In this document: positions 23,269 through 34,504 of the stretch, in pieces
Numbering within the stretch: the first letter of the stretch is position 1
Layout of the letters: every line of letters starts with the position of its first letter
From: Anaeramoeba flamelloides
Taxonomy: Eukaryota > Metamonada > Anaeramoebidae
Length of the DNA: 64,000 bases
Assembly: GCA_027625915.1 (NCBI GenBank)
Contig: JANTQA010000047.1
Coordinates: forward strand, 17,732,001-17,796,000
Direction of reading: 5' to 3'
Made by a program: the position numbers and the translations under genes
Notes under the pieces: generated by a model
The model's input: the letters and a program-made list of their open reading frames with translations, nothing else
Told to the model about the DNA's origin: nothing
Database searches by the model: none

Positions 23269-23327
23269 TAATTATCATATTACATTTTTGATAAAAATAT
23301 CTAAATTATCGATGTAATAAATAAGAA

Positions 23328-23525
23328 TACAATCAGTTCTACTTTCCAGGTACAAACTTCAAACGAAATTTAAGGCACAATAAAAATTTCAAATTAAAGC
23401 ACCAAATTCAAATTGAGATAAAATAAATTGTAAAAAAAAATTTCAAATTATGTGCCTTAATTTGAGATTTTTTTGTGCCTTAAATTTCGTTTGAAGTTTG
23501 TTTTTTAAAAATGGAACTGACTGTA
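23328..23525. mobile_element. P-family palindromic MITE, copy 1
   Basis: Starts TACAATCAGTTCTACTTTCC and ends AAATGGAACTGACTGTA. Arms of roughly 80-90 bp carry AACGAAATTTAAGGCACAA and its inverse. Both ends contain TA, fitting a TA target duplication. Length is 198 bp, almost the same as the other four copies. Confidence 0.88.
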
Positions 23526-24780
23526 TATGAAAATAATTTTTTTTTAAAAAGAAACTTTTTACCCAAAAAAATGATAATTATCATAAAAAAATATTGTATG
23601 TTTAATAATTTTTTGATTGATTAGAAATTTTAATAGCATTAATTACAAATCCTTATACTCACAGAAAAAAAAAATATTCTTCAAATAAATCCATTCATTT
23701 ATATTCTAAAAAAAAAACTCAAATATTTAATCAATAAAGTAAAATTAATTATAAGAAAGTTAATTTTTTGACTATTACATTTTTAGTTCTTCAAAATATA
23801 CATCATATCTGGATTTATTTTTTATTTCCCCCCTTTCCCAAATATATTTATAAGTTATTTGAATTAATACCCTGTTTTTTTTTTTTTTTTTTGTTTAGTG
23901 GGGTGTAAAATGAATAAAAAAAAAACATTATTTGAATTGATAGATTTAGTTCTGATTTATCTTATTACAAACTTGTTCTAACCACATCTTAAATGAATTG
24001 AACTCAACTCCACCAACTGAAAAAAATGAATTTTGCTTATACAAATTGAAAACAAACGGAAGTTAAATAGATAGACCTTTCAGTACAATATGAAGAGTAA
24101 TTACTCGAACTTGGAGTTTGTATTTGCATATATATCTTGTCTTGTGAATTTTCTGAAAACAAGATTTGTCAACCTTTGAAATTTAAATAATAAAAAAAAA
24201 GGGTTTTAGCAAAACAATGCAAAAAATTTTTTTTAAAAACAAATTCATAATATTATAAACTCAGCACTTTATAAATGTAATCAAATTTATAACTCCCTGT
24301 ATTAAAATTTTTAAAAGTGATCTATTTCATTTGATCATTATATGTTCAAATATTTAGACCACTTTATGAAAACAAATTACAGCGACTCTCCAAGGAAAAT
24401 CAACAGAGAGGAAAACAAATAATAACCCATTCAACATTTAGGAACAAAAAAAAACTTTTCAAAATAAGTTTGTACTTTTTTATTATTATTTTTTTACCCT
24501 CTTTCATTTTCAGAAAACTAAATCGAGTTTAAAACACTTATAATGACTGGAATTAAAAACTTCTTTTGACCACTCTTTGAATTAGTTATCAGAATTAAGT
24601 CACTTCAAAACCCTCTCTTTAACAGAGTAAGAACTCTTGAACACTTAATCCTTACCAATAAAGCCCACCCCCTTTCATTTCTTTTTTTTTGTTTTTGTTT
24701 AGAAATAAGTTTTTTTTTTTTTCATTTTTGAAAGAAAAGATACCCTATGAGTTAAAATCTTGAATTCATTTAGTTATGAT
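23526..24780. other. intergenic, no gene seen
   Basis: AT-rich with several A/T runs; nothing recognisable. Confidence 0.4.
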
Positions 24781-24784
24781 CAAA

Positions 24785-25195
24785 ATTTTTTAATAAATTT
24801 AGAGTATCTAAAGTGCCTTTAAGTGTTGTAGAGTGCCATAGAGTGCCGTAGAGCGCCTAGCTTTTCCATAATTCAAAAGAATAGAGAAAAATCTTTGATT
24901 TTACTAAATTCTTTTGAATTCTGGAAAAGCTAACGAAGGTTTTTTTTATCATTTTAGAAACCAAAAGAAATTTTAATAAATTTTCTTTTAATTTTTAAAA
25001 GTAATAAAATTCTAATGTCAAATTTCCAGAATTCAAAAGAATAGAGTAAAATCCAATACACTTTAACTCAATTCTATTAAATTCTGGAAAACTTAACTGT
25101 GTTTTTTTTTTTTTTTGATTTTTTTTTTTGTTTCTAAAATCTATTAATTTTTTAAAACAAAAATTAAAAAAAAACCTAACCACAAACATGAGGTA
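24785..25195. repeat. hairpin cluster H, locus 2
   Basis: Two hairpins at about 24865-24945 and 25022-25092 use TTCAAAAGAATAGAG-type arms and TTCTGGAAAA ends. A degenerate GTGCCNTAGAGTGCC repeat precedes the first. The minus frame 24995-25189 overlaps the second hairpin and is a by-product. Confidence 0.65.
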
Positions 25196-25420
25196 ATTTT
25201 CTTAAATCAACTCACTACAAGAATAATAATAATAAAAAAAAAAAACAATCTTTTCCAGATACACCACAATTGTAAAATATTAAACAGATGAAATGAAAAC
25301 GGCTTTTTTCACTTTATTTTAGATTATTTAATATTTTTTTAAAAAATTTCGAAATTATCTAATCAGAATGAAAATGATCAAAAAAAAAATCAAAATAATT
25401 CAAAATAAAAGGAAAAAAGA

Positions 25421-28400
25421 TTAGTCGAATTTTGATAATAAGTATTGTATTATATCGACTAAATAATTCACGTCTTTTTCATTTTTAAATTTGATGATCA
25501 GGAATTTTTTTGCAGATAAAATAAGTTTCACGATTTTCGGGTTACTTCTATCTTTTTTACATTTCATATGTTGATTAATTTTCAGTTTTAATAAATGGCT
25601 TACTTTAACTTTTTTAATTTTAATAATTATTTTAAAGTTGTTAAAAAAGAATTGTGTATCAGAATTTTTTTCAATTTTTTCAACATTGGAAATTAAAACT
25701 TGACCATTAAGGTTTGGTATCAATGTTTGAGAATTTACTCTTATTCTGGATTTTAACAAATTTAAATCGTTTATACGTTTAAGCTGTATATACATTTTGC
25801 CCCGGGTGTCCTTTAAAAAAAGGGTGATGATTGATTTTGAAATCAAGCCAACATTCATGTGGACCCTTTTCACAGTTGTTTTAATTGGCTTTTGTTCCTC
25901 TCGGTTGATTTGAATAACATTTTTTTGATTAATAATTATTGATCCATCGCATAGGTGCTCACCAAATTTTGTTACTAAGTAGGTATTTATTTTGCAAAAT
26001 GGGATTTTGTGGCTCGACTTCTTGTTTCCATATTGGATAATTTTTTCTTTATAAAGATTTGAAAAGATTGTTCTCTTTTCATTACTTTCAAATTGGACAT
26101 AGATAAATGTATTTTGGAATTTTATTTTTGATAAAGTTGCATTCTTCCTGTTAATTTGGTGATACAACTTTGTAATAAGCTTTGTGTCCCTTTTGTCAGA
26201 ATAGAAATTTATTTCTACCATTTCTTCATTTTTAAAAATTATTTCACCTTTTCTTATTTTTTCTTTATATTGATTGATTTCCCAGATTTTAAAATTTTTG
26301 ATTTTCATTTTGTTTTTCTTTTCGTTATTATAATAATTATTATTGATTCTTTTTTGAATATTTGTTGCCTTTTTGGTTTTTGTAGTTTTAAAGGAATATC
26401 TTTTGATAAATATTTTGGAAAATTCGTGTCTTTTTTTAGGATTATGAAATCTAACGAAATAGCTTTTATTTGAATCTACAAAATAGAGCCTACCAATCCC
26501 ACCCGACCCATCGTGGAATTCTGTATTTGCAATCAATTGGCTAATTGATTTTTTTTCATGATCAACAAATTTTATCTTTGTTTTGTTCATTTTGATTTCA
26601 CAATTTCCCAAGATCTCGCCATTTTTATTTAAAATGTTTACTTTATAATTCTTTGATTTTGATTTATTACTTTCCTTCAATTCCGTTTTGTTCTTCGTTT
26701 CTTTGGTTACTTTTATTTTTTTTACCTTTTGAGATTCTTTACCTTTTGTTATTTCTCGTTTTTCTTTATTATAAAGCTTAAAAAATTTTTTTTCATCATG
26801 ATCCTTTTCAAAATAAACTCTATATGATCTATTACCTAAAGTAATTGATAGCCTTTTATTTTTATATACAAAATTTGACGTGTTTAATGGTATTTTCATT
26901 CTCTTCCCATATTTATTTTTTATGGCTAAAAGCCCCGATGAAATGGATAATGTGGTTTTTGTTGATTTATTCTTCTCTTTATTAAATAATTTAATTGTAA
27001 ATTTATTATGATTATCATTTTTTTTTTTCATATTATTTTGATCTATATTTTTATTCTTATATTGATCTGGAATTGAATTTGAATTTTTGCTTTTGCTTTT
27101 TCCTTTGTCTTTGCCCTTGTCTTTGTCTTTGCCCTTGCCCTTGCCTTTATTTTCACTTTCGCCTTTACCATTGCCTTTACCTTTACCTTTGCTTTTATTT
27201 TCGCTTTCGCCGTTACTTTTGGCTTTGCTTTTACTTTTGTTTTGGTTTTCACCTTTGCTTTTGCTTGCAATTTTATCTTTTCTCTCTTTTTTTTCTTTTT
27301 CCTTTCGTTTTTTCTCCTTATCTATCTTTTTATTATCCCTTTTATTATTTTTTTTATTAACAAGACGGGTTTTGCTTTTCTTTTGAACTAATTTTTTAAA
27401 ATTATTACAACTTTCAGTCGTTTTAAATTTGATTTCAAATTTGGAATTCCTATTTTTTATTCGCAAAATTTTATCATTAGTTTTGTCAATTAAAATGGAA
27501 ATTTCATCCAATTGCGCTTCAGTTTTACCTTTATTTAATATACGAATACTTATTTTATTCCCCGCTATCGTTAATTTTGACCTATTCCATTTTTCTAATA
27601 GATCGTCTCTAATTAAAACAGATATTTTAATTTTTTCTTCTTCTTCCTCTTGATCTTCTTCTTTTCCTCTGTTTTCTAATTTTCTGTTCTCTTTTGTATT
27701 CTTTTCATTTTTGTTTTTCCATCTTTGGATTTCTTTTTTTAATTCAACTTCTGCCTTTAAATCATCGATTTTTAATTTAACATTATCATGTACCGGGCAA
27801 CAACCAAATCTTTTAATTTCTAATTCTATAATTTTCTTTTCCAAAACGCACCCGCAAGGAGTTTTAACAGGATCTGTTAAGATTTTTTTGCTTTTACTAC
27901 ATAAATATTTTTTTGGTACACTGTTTACAAAAGGCTTTTTTTCATTCTTTTTTAGTGGTTGAGTAATTTTCAATTTTTTAGTTTTTGATATTTCCTCATT
28001 TGTCGAATCAGAATTTGCGTCTAGGTTCGAATTGGAATTGGAATTAGAATTAGAATTAGAATCACTTGAAAAAAAGTCGTCTTCTTCACCATTATTGTTT
28101 GAATTTGCTTCTTCATTTTCTTCTTCTTCCCCTTTTTCTTCTTTAAGAAGACTACTTTGTTGTTTCCAGTATTCTTTTTTCAAGAACTCCAATTCCTTTT
28201 TTTTTTCTTCAAGCTCCTGTTTCTCTTTTTCGTAGTTATCCAGATCAAGTCTTAGTCCTTCCTCTGATTCCCCTTCTTCAACTAAATCAAAATCAAATTC
28301 ATAATCAAATTCTGTTTCGTTTGGTAAGAATTCAAATTTGTTATTCGCTTGATCTTCTTTGATCTGGTTTTCTGTTTTTTGTTTGATCACAAGATTATCA

Positions 28401-28984
28401 CCATTTAATTTGCCTGTAGATGATAATGTTTTTTTTTTTTTTTTTTTCTTCTTGATGGTTTGTACTTCTCTCCATGATTTGCCTTCATTAATTTGGAATT
28501 TGCTTAGAAACTCTTTTGAGATTTCAGTATTCACGGAACCATTGCTTTCCTTGGATTTCTCTTTATTTCTTTTACTCTCATTTTTCACATTCTTTTCTTT
28601 TTTTTTTTCTCTGTTTCCAAAATTGAAATTGCTAATCTCTTCGTCTGTGGTTTTGCTTTTTTTCTTTTCCGATCCCACTTTTGATTTTTTTTCTTTTTTC
28701 TTTTCTTTTGTCTTTTGTAGGGATTTTTTTTTTTTTTGCAAATCTTTTTGAGAAAAACAATAGACTTTCTCTCCATCACACAAAACACTACTAAGAATTT
28801 TTTCCTCCCCTAAATATTTCCTTTCATTTTCTTTGCGGACTTTGACTATTGTTTCATTGTTGAATTGATTCTTGGAATTAATTTTTTCTATTAGTGTCGA
28901 GATGGTGTGTATTTCAGGTTTTGGAATAAGAAGCTTAAATTTGTTAGAACCAAAATAAATTTTGAGACAAAACTTTTTAGACAT
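25421..28984 (-). CDS. U-box protein with ubiquitin-like N-terminus and six PH-like units
   Basis: Intronless, 1187 residues, ATG at 28984, stop TAA. Residues 1-82 look like a ubiquitin-like beta-grasp (LKIYFGSNKFKLLIP, then DGEKVYCFS). Residues 83-350 are Lys-rich, then acidic, with poly-Lys and Ser-Asn runs. Residues 357-425 are a U-box: YLCSKSKKILTDPVKTPCGC, then GCCPV, then a helix ending in a Trp. Such domains bind E2 enzymes in ubiquitin ligases. After residue 450 come six divergent 80-95-residue units, each several beta strands then one helix, a PH/GRAM-like pattern (about 452-535, 661-738, 779-862, 895-982, 994-1082 and 1097-1187). A KGKGKSK-type hexanucleotide-encoded linker at about 560-635 separates units 1 and 2. 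PH-like units suggest phosphoinositide or protein binding. Ligase activity and fold of the repeats are inferred. Confidence 0.82.
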   Translation of the reverse strand: MSKKFCLKIYFGSNKFKLLIPKPEIHTISTLIEKINSKNQFNNETIVKVRKENERKYLGEEKILSSVLCDGEKVYCFSQKDLQKKKKSLQKTKEKKKEKKSKVGSEKKKSKTTDEEISNFNFGNREKKKEKNVKNESKRNKEKSKESNGSVNTEISKEFLSKFQINEGKSWREVQTIKKKKKKKKTLSSTGKLNGDNLVIKQKTENQIKEDQANNKFEFLPNETEFDYEFDFDLVEEGESEEGLRLDLDNYEKEKQELEEKKKELEFLKKEYWKQQSSLLKEEKGEEEENEEANSNNNGEEDDFFSSDSNSNSNSNSNSNLDANSDSTNEEISKTKKLKITQPLKKNEKKPFVNSVPKKYLCSKSKKILTDPVKTPCGCVLEKKIIELEIKRFGCCPVHDNVKLKIDDLKAEVELKKEIQRWKNKNEKNTKENRKLENRGKEEDQEEEEEKIKISVLIRDDLLEKWNRSKLTIAGNKISIRILNKGKTEAQLDEISILIDKTNDKILRIKNRNSKFEIKFKTTESCNNFKKLVQKKSKTRLVNKKNNKRDNKKIDKEKKRKEKEKKERKDKIASKSKGENQNKSKSKAKSNGESENKSKGKGKGNGKGESENKGKGKGKDKDKGKDKGKSKSKNSNSIPDQYKNKNIDQNNMKKKNDNHNKFTIKLFNKEKNKSTKTTLSISSGLLAIKNKYGKRMKIPLNTSNFVYKNKRLSITLGNRSYRVYFEKDHDEKKFFKLYNKEKREITKGKESQKVKKIKVTKETKNKTELKESNKSKSKNYKVNILNKNGEILGNCEIKMNKTKIKFVDHEKKSISQLIANTEFHDGSGGIGRLYFVDSNKSYFVRFHNPKKRHEFSKIFIKRYSFKTTKTKKATNIQKRINNNYYNNEKKNKMKIKNFKIWEINQYKEKIRKGEIIFKNEEMVEINFYSDKRDTKLITKLYHQINRKNATLSKIKFQNTFIYVQFESNEKRTIFSNLYKEKIIQYGNKKSSHKIPFCKINTYLVTKFGEHLCDGSIIINQKNVIQINREEQKPIKTTVKRVHMNVGLISKSIITLFLKDTRGKMYIQLKRINDLNLLKSRIRVNSQTLIPNLNGQVLISNVEKIEKNSDTQFFFNNFKIIIKIKKVKVSHLLKLKINQHMKCKKDRSNPKIVKLILSAKKFLIIKFKNEKDVNYLVDIIQYLLSKFD

Positions 28985-31900
28985 TTATTTAAAGAAGGGT
29001 TAAAAAATGAAAATAAAAATTTGCTTTCAACAAAAAATCTTATCAATTGTACACTGCTAGTGCCCAATTTCTCAGATCCACAATCTTTGTACAATGATCA
29101 AGCTTTTTTTTCTGGTTTCTAATCTTTTCTTGAGATTTCAACTGATTATTTGGAAAAACAAGTTAATTATTTCTTAAGGTTTTTTGGTTAAATTTTCAGG
29201 TATGATCAAATTGAAGATAAACATGATTTGGGCTTGAAAATAAGAATTTTTTTTTAGTTCAGTTGTAGATTTTCAAAGAAAATAATTATATGACGTTTTT
29301 TGAATTCGAATTGAGATTTTAAATCTAATATTTTTGTTTTTTTTTTTTTTGATTTTTCAATTCGAAATTTTAACCTTGAAAAATTAAATACCAGAATTAA
29401 AAAATGTAATTTATAAGTGTTGGCTTTTAATATCACCTATCAAAAAACTTTTGAAAAAAATTCTACTACTGTTTAAATTACTGGGGCAGAATCGATATGC
29501 TGGTGATGTAAATCAAAAGCGGTGTTTCTTAATTTAATAAAGTTATGTATTAATTGATAATATAAACCCATCCTAATATTTAGATATACCCTTGGAACCG
29601 CATATAACTTAATTGTTTTGAAGTACATTTTGTAATTTGAATTGTTCTGAAAAGATTCTCAGAAATAGAATCTAGACATAATTATCTTAAAAAGAAACTT
29701 TTGGAATTAAAAATTGTTTAAGAGTAACTACTAAAAAAACTAGATTGAAAAATAATTTTAAATTTTGAAAATTTTCTTCCTATTTTTGATTTTGTCAAAA
29801 AAGAAATTTTTTTTTGAAAAGTTTTTCAAAACAACAAATTTTTACTTGTTTTTAATGATTTAAATAAATAACCCTTTACTCAAAAAAAAAGTTGAGGTAC
29901 TTTACACTGTGTGATGACTTATTATTATTATTTTTTTAATAAATATATTGGTTCATTATAAATGATAGTCTGATGTAACATAGATTTTTGTTTTATCTAT
30001 ATATTACAAATCGATACTAATATATTTTTAATTAGAAATATATGTTATATCAAAAAATTTATTTGAATTTAAAAACAAATAATAAACTCGGTTTCAAACA
30101 AAAGAGCACACCTCTCAAATCACCAATACCATCGATTTTGATTGTTAATGAGATAATTACTTATTGGTGATTTTCATTTGAATTATTCATTTTTTCATTT
30201 TTTCATTTTTTTTTTTATTTATAAATATTGAACAGTTATAAAATGAAAAAACAAGATAAGAAGAAAAAAAAATTGGAAATAATCTACCAGTGTGTAAAAA
30301 TCGAAAAAGTTTAAGTTTGATTTCGAATGAGCTAGTTGTAGGAATTAATGAATACCATTATTGGATTAAGGCATGGAACAAAGAAAAGAGAAATAAAGTA
30401 AAAACATTCCAACAAAATTCCTAGATGAATTGAGACTTAATCTTGAAAATGTGACTTTCAAGAACAAAAATTTGACGTGTCAAGAATTATCAATAAAATG
30501 AAAAGAACTTTTTTCTCAATTCACCTTGTTCAAAGGTTTTTATTGATTTTATAATTTTTTTTTTCTTTAGAATTTCCAAAACAAGATTTCTCATTTCAAA
30601 TAAAACGTACACTAATTTTTAAAATATTAAATTTTTATTTTTATTGTTTTGTTTTATTGAGTTTTAAATATTCGTTTGGGTGTTTTTTTATGTTCTAAAG
30701 CATTTCTTAGATTTTAGAATGATACTAGAATTAATTTGATACAATTATGAATAATTCTTGAAATTTTTTGTGCTCTTTTATTTGAAAAAGAGTTTATTTT
30801 TTTTTACTTTTTAAATTTAACAGTTTTTTCAACAAAAAAAATTTTAATTGAAATTATTTGTCCATCATTTCAAGTCTGGTTAACATATGATTTTATATTT
30901 TTTTAATTTATAACAATTCCAAATCATATATATATATATATATATATTGTTATTCTATGGAATTCAATATATAAAACAAAATTTCCAAGGATACAAAAAT
31001 ATCTATTATCACCGATAAATTATTTATTGTGGTATTTTAAATAATTTTAGGGTTTAAAAGGCCCCAAAAAAATTTCAAGTAAAGAATGATGTGTTTAAAT
31101 CATTTAGACTTGGAATTTTTTGGATATTTATACAAACATTCAAAAAAAATTATTTTTTTTTTATCAAAATTTTGATGAAAAATAATAACTTCACAAGAAT
31201 CAATTACAATTTATCAAAATTTGACAAAAGATAATTGATGATATTTTTTAATGTTAAGTTGTTATACAGTTTTTTAATTGTTAAAATTTTCTTTTTAAGA
31301 TATTGTTTCTAAATTCTATATATGGGAATCTTTTCATAACAATCCAAATTACAAATAGCACTTCAATGTCTATCACGATATTTGGGATTATAAGGGATAT
31401 ATTTATATATATAGATAAATACCAATTCAATTTATTTTAAAAAAACATAAAAAAAACCTTTTTTTTTCAAAAAATAATTTATTTTAATCATTGGGGCAAA
31501 GAATCGTAAGAGCCTTAACCCAAACAAAAGTGCAGTATTTTTGTTTCTGAATTATTTGGTTTGGAAGCACCCCTTAAAATTGAGTATTAGTAACATTTAA
31601 ATTTTTTAATATTTTTTACAATTTTTTGGGGGGTTTTTTTCTTAAGAGCACAAATGTATTTCTACATACTAATAAAATACCAAATCGTTAAAGTTTGTTC
31701 TGGTGATGATACTCCATAAAGTATTTTTTTACAGATCAACTTTCACATTCAACTACTGTTATTTTCCAATTAATAAATGAAAATTTTTATTTCAATTTCT
31801 AAAATGGAAATTAATGATAACAGCTACAATCAAATTAGCCAGTAAAAATTCTGTCTTTGAGTTAACTTCGGAAGTTTAAGTTATTGTCTAAAAATATCAT

Positions 31901-34500
31901 TTCTAAAAGATGTTGTCGAGATCTTTGGATTTTTCTTCAACTTATAAACTTGAAAAATATTTTGGAAATGAACTTAAAATTTTGCTTTCTTTGGAAAATT
32001 TTAGGATTGTTAAAGCTAAGTCAACACTACAATTTGTTTTCAAAAACATTTTACAAAGACCTAGAATAGGTTGTATAATTTTTTCCCGACATAAAGATCT
32101 TTTTTAATTAACACACCCGACTTGTTTCAGACTTTTCGAAAAAAGATTTTTGAGATACATTAAGAAGAAATCTTATCTTAGCTTCAAAATCAAAAACAAC
32201 ATACTTGGTATTTTGGTTTTTTCTCTCTTCATAAAGACAACTTGAAAGCAAAAGAAAATTTTCAAAACTGTTTTTAAAAGCAAATCTTGTTCAAAAAAAG
32301 CTCAGCAACTGAATAAAAAGGAATACCAAAAGGTATTTTTGTTGGAAAACAAAAGAACAAGAAGTTAATTTCCTTTTTGTTTTTGTTTTTATGGATCTTA
32401 TTTTACGACTTTTTGAAGCAGAAAGTTTAAGAGTAAAAAAGTAATAATATTTAGAACATTTAATTCGTCGATTTTGTTTGAGTGGAAAATAAAATCAAAA
32501 AGATAAAAAAAAAATTAAAAAAAATTAAAGGATATAAATAAAAAAAGAAACAAAAAAAAACACAAAAAACAAAAAAAAGCAAACTAAATCATAATTGAAA
32601 AGGATTGTTTTATACGCAAATAAGTACCATCAACATTATGATTTTTCTTTCCGTATAAAAGAAAAACAATGATATGGAACGCTTTTGCACTTTTAAAAAT
32701 AATGTTGCTAATACAAGAAGGAAAACAGACATAACAGAATTTTCCTGAAACTGATTAGCTAAAAATGATAATTTAAAAGCAAATATCCTTTTTAAAGGAA
32801 ATCTTTAGAATACTTTACAATTCCTGATTAGTCTTATAAAACCCTGATCTTTATTACTCAATACATTAAAAAGTTATTAATAATTTGCTTTTTATCAAGA
32901 AAAGCAAGTCAAAAAACACTTATTTGAATGTTAATTTAAATGAACTTCTGGAATGTTAAGGGTTTGATCCTTTCTAAAAAGAATCCGTAGAAAAAAAGAA
33001 ACGTGAAAAAAAATTTTGTTCGTTTTTTTTTTTTCTTTGATAACTCTTGTCTTTTCTTTTTCTAACTAACCTTTTCTTCAAAAAAAGGAAACAATTTTCA
33101 CAACATTCTCCTGATTTTCCTTTTTCTTTTGTACCCTGATTTTTGATGAAAAATCAGGGTAAAAAGTTGTATAATTCTTTCAATAACCTGTGTTGACTTA
33201 AATAAATTTTGTTTTTCAGACTTTTACTGTTGTTTTCCAGATTTTGTGTTTTTAATTGTTGTTGACAATGAAAACTTTTCAAGGGTGTGTTTATTTTTAA
33301 AAAGGAAGTCTGTCTTGGCAATAATACTTTCAATCTCGAAGTAATAATTGAAATTTTTTTTCAAAGTTTTCCAATATATTTTATTATTGATTGAAAAAAT
33401 AAAAGATCTTGATATAACCGATGAGTGTTGAAAGTTTTTAGGGGACCTAATTCTCTCTCATTATGTAAATGGTCGAAAAAGAATTGTTTTTTAAATAATA
33501 GTCATTGGCAATGTTCTTGTCTAATTTTGTGGGGACTAGTAAACTAAAAAAAATCTTCAAGTAAATTTACTAACAAATTAAAAAAAATTTTACCGTATCT
33601 TGAAATTGAAAAATAAAGTAAAAATCTGATAACTACAATACATGGCTTACGTTTAATACTATTTTCAGAAATGAATTATTGTTTTTAAAAGTCTGATCCA
33701 TTTTTCCCATTTTTGAAAAGTTCATAATCCAACATATTACCAAATTATTTAAAAAAATTATTTTCTCTTGAAAAAAGATTGAAATCTTATTGCCTGTAAA
33801 GGAAGTGTACAAAAATACCCTTTAAAAATGAAAACACTAAGTTCTATAATAACAAAGTTTAAAAAATATACTTAATCTCAAAAAAAATACCATAATTATT
33901 TCAAACTTGTAAAAAAAATATAATTTTTTGATTCAAAGAACAGACCAAATCTATTTTTTCTAGGGATTAAATGAAAAAATATGAGAAAAAGAACCAAAGA
34001 ATCTAATTAAAAATTCTTTTCCCGAAACACTTTTTTAAGACCTGGAAAATTCAATTTATTATCTCAAGAAATACTTTTTAATTTGATTATTTAGAATTAA
34101 TAATTATAAACCCAATCTTAATTATTTTTAGTGAGGTATCACAAATCCAATGATTAAATGTATCAAATAGGTTTTACATTTATTTCTCAATTTTTTCAAG
34201 ATTTTGCAACAAAGAAAACAATTCACATGCATTTATCTAATAATAAAAAAAAATAATAGATATGATCAAATACCTGATTTTAATACAAAAAGTTCCTTGT
34301 TTATACTCTTGGTATTTGAAAAAGTATATTGAAAAGTCTTTTAAATTTCAAGAAATTGAATAAATATTTGTGAATAAAATAAATGTTCAAATTTTTTGGA
34401 TCTTCAAGGATACAATATTTTATTCATTTTTCATGTATTTTTAAAATAATATTAAAGACACAACGTTACTTGTTCTTAAAGAATCTCAGAAATTACTAAA
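28985..34500. other. long intergenic stretch, no confident gene
   Basis: 5.5 kb without a gene I can support. A frame at 31910-32107 (plus) and a codon-like stretch after a cag at about 32130-32250 look slightly protein-like but cannot be joined in phase and match nothing known. A perfect 13-bp hairpin lies at 33132-33161 (TACCCTGATTTTT and its inverse, 4-nt loop). A short TA tract lies near 30930. Confidence 0.4.
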
Positions 34501-34504
34501 AGTG

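Noticed and set aside
27043-27386. Lys/Ala-rich, Leu/Pro-rich and Cys/Phe-rich frames over the KGKG linker
   Set aside because: Shadows of the hexanucleotide repeat in the U-box gene.
31910-32107. 65-codon frame MLSRSLDFSSTYKLEKYF
   Set aside because: Some codon-like look, but no splice partner, no family and no conserved context.
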